Of a stretch of 64,000 nt of DNA, positions 59,558 to 64,000 are shown one piece after another. The stretch lies in the NCBI GenBank assembly GCA_003290165.1, contig QNQO01006264.1, forward strand, positions 409,762 to 473,761, in the 5' to 3' direction. Both the position numbers and the translations under genes were made by a program. The stretch's first letter is position 1, and each line of letters starts with the position of its first letter. The notes below the pieces were generated by a model that had not been told where the DNA came from, made no database searches, and was given only the letters and a program-made list of their open reading frames with translations. Source of the DNA: Berberis thunbergii (lineage: Eukaryota; Streptophyta; Magnoliopsida; Ranunculales; Berberidaceae).

Positions 59558-61537
59558 ATGTCCGGTGCTGGTGGTGGGGAATTTGATCCTGCCATGTATA
59601 ATGATGATGATAAACAGAATGAGATTACCCAGGAAGATGCATGGGTTGTTATCAGTGCTTACTTTGAAGAAAAGGGTCTTGTTAGACAGCAGATTGAAGT
59701 TGATTTGGAACAATTTTGGTGAGATCTCTTGTGTGCTTGAAGTTGTGTTGTTTGATCAGATTGGATAGAGAGACCCTTTTGGGGCACATGAATTTTGTTG
59801 TGAGTGTATCTCTTTCTTTGCTTGTTTTGAGATTCAATTTGGGGTTTGTGATAATGGGTTCTGTTCAATTGATGGAAATAATGAGGGATTTGTGTGGTTT
59901 GGTTGAGATATCTCTGATTCATTTTTCTTGTTTATTTTCAGATTCTCGGGGTTTTTCGTTGGTTATCTCTCAAGTAATGTGGTGTTTCAGATGGGGGTCT
60001 TTGTTCAGATCTTAATTGTTGTAATGGTGGGTTTTACTGCGAAGGTTTCGCACGGCTTCACTAATCCACAAGATGGTAAAGTCAAACTAATTTCATTTTG
60101 TGTTTTTTTTAAGAATTTGATAATTGTTAGTGTTGGTGAATGTATTTTGAGTTTTGTTGATTTGGGTGCATTGTGAAATTTTGTGTAGTTACCGCGATAA
60201 ATAGCTTATTTGTCGCAATGGAGAATTCGGCTCTTCCGGGATGGATTTCGAATGGAGGTGATCCTTGTAAGGAGCATGGCAAGGGGTTGCGTGTATTGAT
60301 TCGAACATAACTTCGATGTATGAGTGTTCTTTTTTACAAGGGATTTGGGATTTTATCAATGTATGTTGTGTATGATTGTAACAGTGTTTTGATTTTGCAG
60401 AACGATTAATGCAAATTTAGGTGGAGGATTGGGTGATAACTTGCAATTGTTTACAGCAATAAAAACAATGTAAGTGATATTCTTTATATTTTTTTATTTA
60501 TCCTTGTGAATAGACCATGAGTATAGAGGCATTTATATGAAAGCATCCAGTTCCACTCTGAGGATTTATGTAGTAACAATGTACTAGAGTCTGCTCACAC
60601 TCCCCACTTGACTCGCTATACATAATGTGAGTTGTGTGCTATATTAGAAGCCAACAAGTGGGCTATAGTGTGCCCTGTTTAAAATGGAAAACAATTTGAA
60701 GGGAAGAGCATCGAGAAAGTTTCAAATGTCGCATACTGAAATTTTCACCATTCTCAACTAAGTTTAAATAAATATCATTTATAATTTTTCTTTTACATTT
60801 TATTTTCATTCTTTAAGGTAGAGATCTTAGCGGCAATCATATTGGAGGGAGTATTCCATCTCACCTGCCTTCTACCTTGATAAACTTGTAAGTCGTAAAT
60901 TTTGACTCTAGCTGATCCTTACACATAATCTGCTGATTGAATAATGCCTTTATGTTGTTTGTGATCTGTAGCTCTATCTTTCCTAAGGAACTTATATGAA
61001 AGATTTTTTTCTTCATGTATGACAGATTTCTTTCAGCTAATCAGTTCACAGGAAGCATCCAAGTACGTTATCATCTCTAACACAACTATCAGCTATGTAA
61101 GTTTATGCATCTAAGTTGTTAATCGCAAAGCCTAGTTTTGAAATTGTAATTTTTTATTAAAATTTTGTGATGTTTTCCCCAGTCACTCAATGTTTTGAAG
61201 TTCTAGTATATTTGATTGGACAATTTGACAAGTAAGTTTATAGTGTGGGATTTAAGTAGTGGGTTGGAATAATTTGTGTTTGTTTAGAAGAATTTGAGTT
61301 TTGGTTGTGTTTGATTTGGAAAATTATGTGCGCTGTGGTGGATTTTAGTACCATTGGTTTGGAAGAATATTGGTATTTGCTCTGGAGAAAATGAACACCA
61401 ATCATGTGTATGTGTTTAAGAAGAGGCAGCCGAACAAGTATTCCTACGTGGCTGCGGTACGATCCATAGCAGAAATGCAAAACAAGTCACCAAGCAGTAT
61501 GTTTGTGCGGATGCTTTCTCGTACTGGTGCCAAAGGG
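59558..61537 (+). pseudogene. Captured RNA polymerase II RPB2 fragments (two pieces)
   Basis: The parent encodes the second-largest subunit of RNA polymerase II. Piece 1 (59558-59719) starts at an ATG with MSGAGGGEFDPAMYNDDDKQ and continues EITQEDAWVVISAYFEEKGL VRQQ, the N-terminus of plant NRPB2, ending at a splice donor. Piece 2 (about 61349-61537) reads EKMNTNHVYVFKKRQPNKYS and SSMFVRMLSRTGAKG, from about residue 200 of the protein. Between them lie exons of an unrelated receptor kinase, so the RPB2 copy was split by a second capture or rearrangement. The RPB2 exons expected in between are missing. Confidence 0.88.
59928..61062 (+). pseudogene. Captured STRUBBELIG-receptor-family fragment (five exons)
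   Basis: The parent is a leucine-rich-repeat receptor-like kinase of the STRUBBELIG (SRF) family. Exons: about 60005-60075 (signal-peptide-like hydrophobic start, then HGFTNPQD), 60189 to about 60316 (TAINSLFVAMENSALPGWIS and NGGDPC), 60401-60469 (NANLGGGLGDNLQLFTAIKT), 60818-60887 (LSGNHIGGSIPSHLPSTL), 61026-61062 (FFLSANQFTGSIQ). The NPQD, WxxxGGDPC and first LRR motifs identify the family. A stop follows near 60308. Only the extracellular N-terminus is present, inserted between two RPB2 pieces. Confidence 0.85.
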
Positions 61538-62136
61538 GTAATAGATCAATGTTTTTTTTTTTAAAGAATTAAGCTAACTGGTTTAGTTTCTTTTTCCATT
61601 TATAGTGCTTATTTACATTGCTTTTGGTAATGTTATCAATTCTTTTGTGTTGTTGTTGAGTGGTCCTAGTAACATTATAGAAGATTTGCATGCTCACATG
61701 GCATATTAATCAAGATTAGCATGAGCATGCAACCTGTGCCCATTCTCTGTCTTGTACGTATGATTTATTTAACTACAATATATTTTAATTATTATAATCT
61801 TTTCTCTTTAGTATAGACTGGTTTATAACTGGATTTATATTATTATTGGGAGAGTTACTTTGTATTGAACCTGAACACTATCTTTTGAAGTTTTAGGCCT
61901 AGTTCTTAGCAATGAGTTCTTAATTGTTTGTAAGGTATGCAGATTCTTGAACAAATTTTATTCATACAAGAGAGGAGCTGTAAGATATTGTCTTTGATAG
62001 TGAGGTACATTGGAATCCCTTAACCATTATGTGTGGTGGATTTTGTGTAAAACTTGAGACATTAGCATATAATGTCTTTTTACATTTGTTTGTTCATTTA
62101 TTTTGTTTCTAAACAATTTGCTTTTGGATGACTATA

Positions 62137-63798
62137 GTGCTAGACCAAACTCTAAAGATGGAATGGTTGCAAATGGAGATGCCTCACACTCGAAGAGCAA
62201 GATAACCAGTATCGATGATGTTTTGCATGGATTAGTTGAGTGGCTTTGTGCCCAGGTTAGTATTTGAGCGATCACATGTGGTATTTCATTGAAAGAAAGT
62301 AATTTATGCTCATTTTATTACATTATGTGGTACTGATATGCTCAACATGCATTTGATTTAGTTTTTGATACAACTCATTGTCTAACATCATGAGTATCTC
62401 TTTTGCATTGGTTGATTTGAACCTTCAAAATGCTTCCCTAATGTGTAGTGGAAAACCAATATAAGATGAGATACATGCATACATCACAACCACTTTCTGA
62501 TACAAACCTTAAGAAAAGGGAATAGTCTCAAGTAATGTTTATAGAGTGTTTTATTTTCTCTCTTTTATTTCAATTTTTTTACGAATGACTTTCTGGATTG
62601 GCTATTTTTCTTACAATTCACCATAGCTAATATTGCTTATTAAATTTTAAGCCTTAAGCTCATATAGCACTTGTCTCTAAAGAATCTGAGAACTCATGTC
62701 TTATTCTCATTTATGGAAACTAATCTTTAAAATGCAGTTGCTCGGCATTGTAGTTCATATTTTATCCATTTACCTATATTAGTATTTAGTATGTGAGTAT
62801 AGCTCTAGAACAATTTGGTGTGAATACAGGAGGGAGAAATATGGCAGTCACTATCTATAGTGGTCATTTTGGTGAAGTGGCGTTCATCAATAAAACATGG
62901 TTGCTTGTTTCAATAGGTATTTTAATTTGAAGAATGAGTTGTAACTAAAGTAGGAAAATAGAGCTGTTAAAGATTAGACGGTTTGGGATAAGATAGGGCT
63001 TGAAAGGTAATAGTGAGCTCGAGCTGGAGCTGCTGCTCAGCCAGCGCTTTCTCCCAGGCATTGGTGAGTGTTTTGTTTTTCACTTGTTTCCCTTGGCCTA
63101 TTGGTAACTTCTCTTTTTAGATCAAAGGCAGGAAATCTTGTAGTAGTCATGTCTGCTTGCCCGGTCTAGAAAGGTGCTTTCAGGTTTTCTGCTTTTTCTC
63201 TTTCGGCCTTGAACTTGAACTCCTCTATCTAGGCATTCAACCGAAAAGATGAGAAAAGGGATGAGTGAAATTGTTGCACTTCCAGGGCAGGGGGAAGAGC
63301 TGACGGAAGGGGAGAACTAGTTACCCACCTAGATCAATTGTTGTCCTGAGTCGCGGTCTCCTACCATCCCATGTTGCTCACATCAACATGTTTCAATCTA
63401 ACATAACTACCATCCGCTTTAACCAAGCTCACTTCTATGTCTCCACTAAGGTAATGTATATATATATATATGGTGCTTTATGTTTCTAAGGTTCATTATC
63501 CTTGCATACATGTAAGTGGTGCAGTTTTTCTGTAGCACCATTTAGTTGGTGATAGTGTGTTTCTGCCATTAACATTATCTGTCAGATTTTTAATGCTGTT
63601 TTATTATCAGTTAGTAACTTGTATCATTTCATGTGACTGCAGCTGAAGAAACCTTCCCATCCTACTCGTGGCGTACCAGTTGCTATTAGTTGCTTAACAT
63701 CTTTGTTGAAAGAACCATTGGTTAGATCATCTTCTGTAAAGCAATGGATGAAGCTGCTAGTTGTTGATTTCTCCAGCATCTACTCAGCATCTATCCAG
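62137..63798 (+). pseudogene. Captured V-ATPase subunit H fragment (two exons)
   Basis: The parent is the regulatory subunit H of the vacuolar H+-ATPase. Exons: 62137-62255 (ARPNSKDGMVANGDASHSKS, KITSIDDVLHGLVEWLCAQ) and 63643-63798 ([30 protein letters not shown]), after which small deletions shift the frame. At the DNA level the end still matches the family sequence encoding the PASTQQSIQ region. Exon borders are GT-AG. The 1.39-kb intron contains a GC-richer block at about 62985-63420. Confidence 0.85.
62980..63425. other. GC-richer block in a captured intron, origin unclear
   Basis: This stretch has balanced composition, unlike the AT-rich intron around it, with words such as GGAAGAGCTGACGGAAGGGG and CTTTCTCTTTCGGCCTTGAA. 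Its texture is reminiscent of plant mitochondrial DNA, so a small organellar insert is possible. I cannot confirm this by eye. A (TA)n run follows near 63455-63472. Confidence 0.25.
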
Positions 63799-64000
63799 GT
63801 GATTTGGTCTTATTCACAATTAAGAGTTATGCTTTGAAAAGATTGGTTTCCCAAGGTGAATCTTATTTGCAATATCCAAAAGGGTGAGTCTAATGTAAGC
63901 TAATGTTTTGGGAATCTCCTTCTAGGATTGTGATTTTTTTTACTGTCTATATTTATTCATCATGTTTATTTTCGGAACATGCAAAACTATGACCCAAGCT

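Larger units (their letters stand above)
58578..64000 (+). mobile_element. CACTA-3: Pack-type CACTA element, 5' end and 5.4 kb of interior (runs out of window)
   Basis: The terminus CACTACACCAAAATGCCCAG at 58578 follows ATT (58575-58577, candidate target duplication). About 340 bases of subterminal repeats, a TTTGGCGC box (58970-58977) and a CT-rich leader follow. Exon fragments of three host genes come next, all on plus. No right end is visible before 64000. It interrupts element Z. Confidence 0.75.

Overview
The window is nuclear DNA of a flowering plant, most likely a eudicot with a repeat-rich genome. The evidence is one intron-rich host gene with GT-AG introns, plant-type transposons of several classes, remnants of a plant pararetrovirus, and captured fragments of plant genes. 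I cannot name the species.

Only one gene looks intact: the chaperonin subunit CCT5, minus strand, 928-7047, nine coding exons and 535 residues. A short promoter region with Site II (TGGGCY) motifs lies upstream. Almost everything from 7.3 kb onward is transposable element DNA, much of it nested.

7.3-12 kb holds a Harbinger/Tourist-like element (7328-9053, TTA duplications) containing a tRNA-derived SINE and a large pyrimidine/purine block, then a hAT-like MITE (9247-9895) with a long AAT microsatellite. 11.8-41 kb is a cluster of degenerate Ty3/gypsy elements of the Tat type. Element A (+) has an LTR, gag and protease. An inverted copy of its LTR lies at 16178-16765. A minus-strand element (here Y) has an LTR at 33279-33811, gag and protease to about 32.1 kb, and RT, RNase H and integrase at 21.6-24.8 kb. 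A complete-looking pol-less element (X, 33835-40840) has two LTRs and gag. X, the A/Y complex and a third fragment (56.3-57.3 kb) each carry an extra gene in antisense to gag-pol.

Three CACTA-type DNA transposons sit inside these older elements, and all three carry exon-intron pieces of ordinary host genes. CACTA-1 (24790-32100, AGT duplications) carries histidinol dehydrogenase. CACTA-2 (46569 to about 55095) carries NAD-malic enzyme, MCM7, an IST1-like piece, WDR48 and a SYP4-type syntaxin. CACTA-3 (58578 to beyond 64000) carries RNA polymerase II RPB2, a STRUBBELIG-family receptor kinase and V-ATPase subunit H. In every case the fragments point away from the same type of terminus, which carries a TTTGGCGC (E2F-like) box. 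I regard this set of Pack-CACTA elements as the most interesting content of the window.

Between 43.5 and 55.8 kb lie decayed, rearranged pieces of an endogenous caulimovirid (pararetrovirus): an RNase H tail and viroplasmin-like region on minus, and movement-protein-like and protease regions on plus. CACTA-2 splits the plus-strand part. All pieces contain stops and frameshifts.
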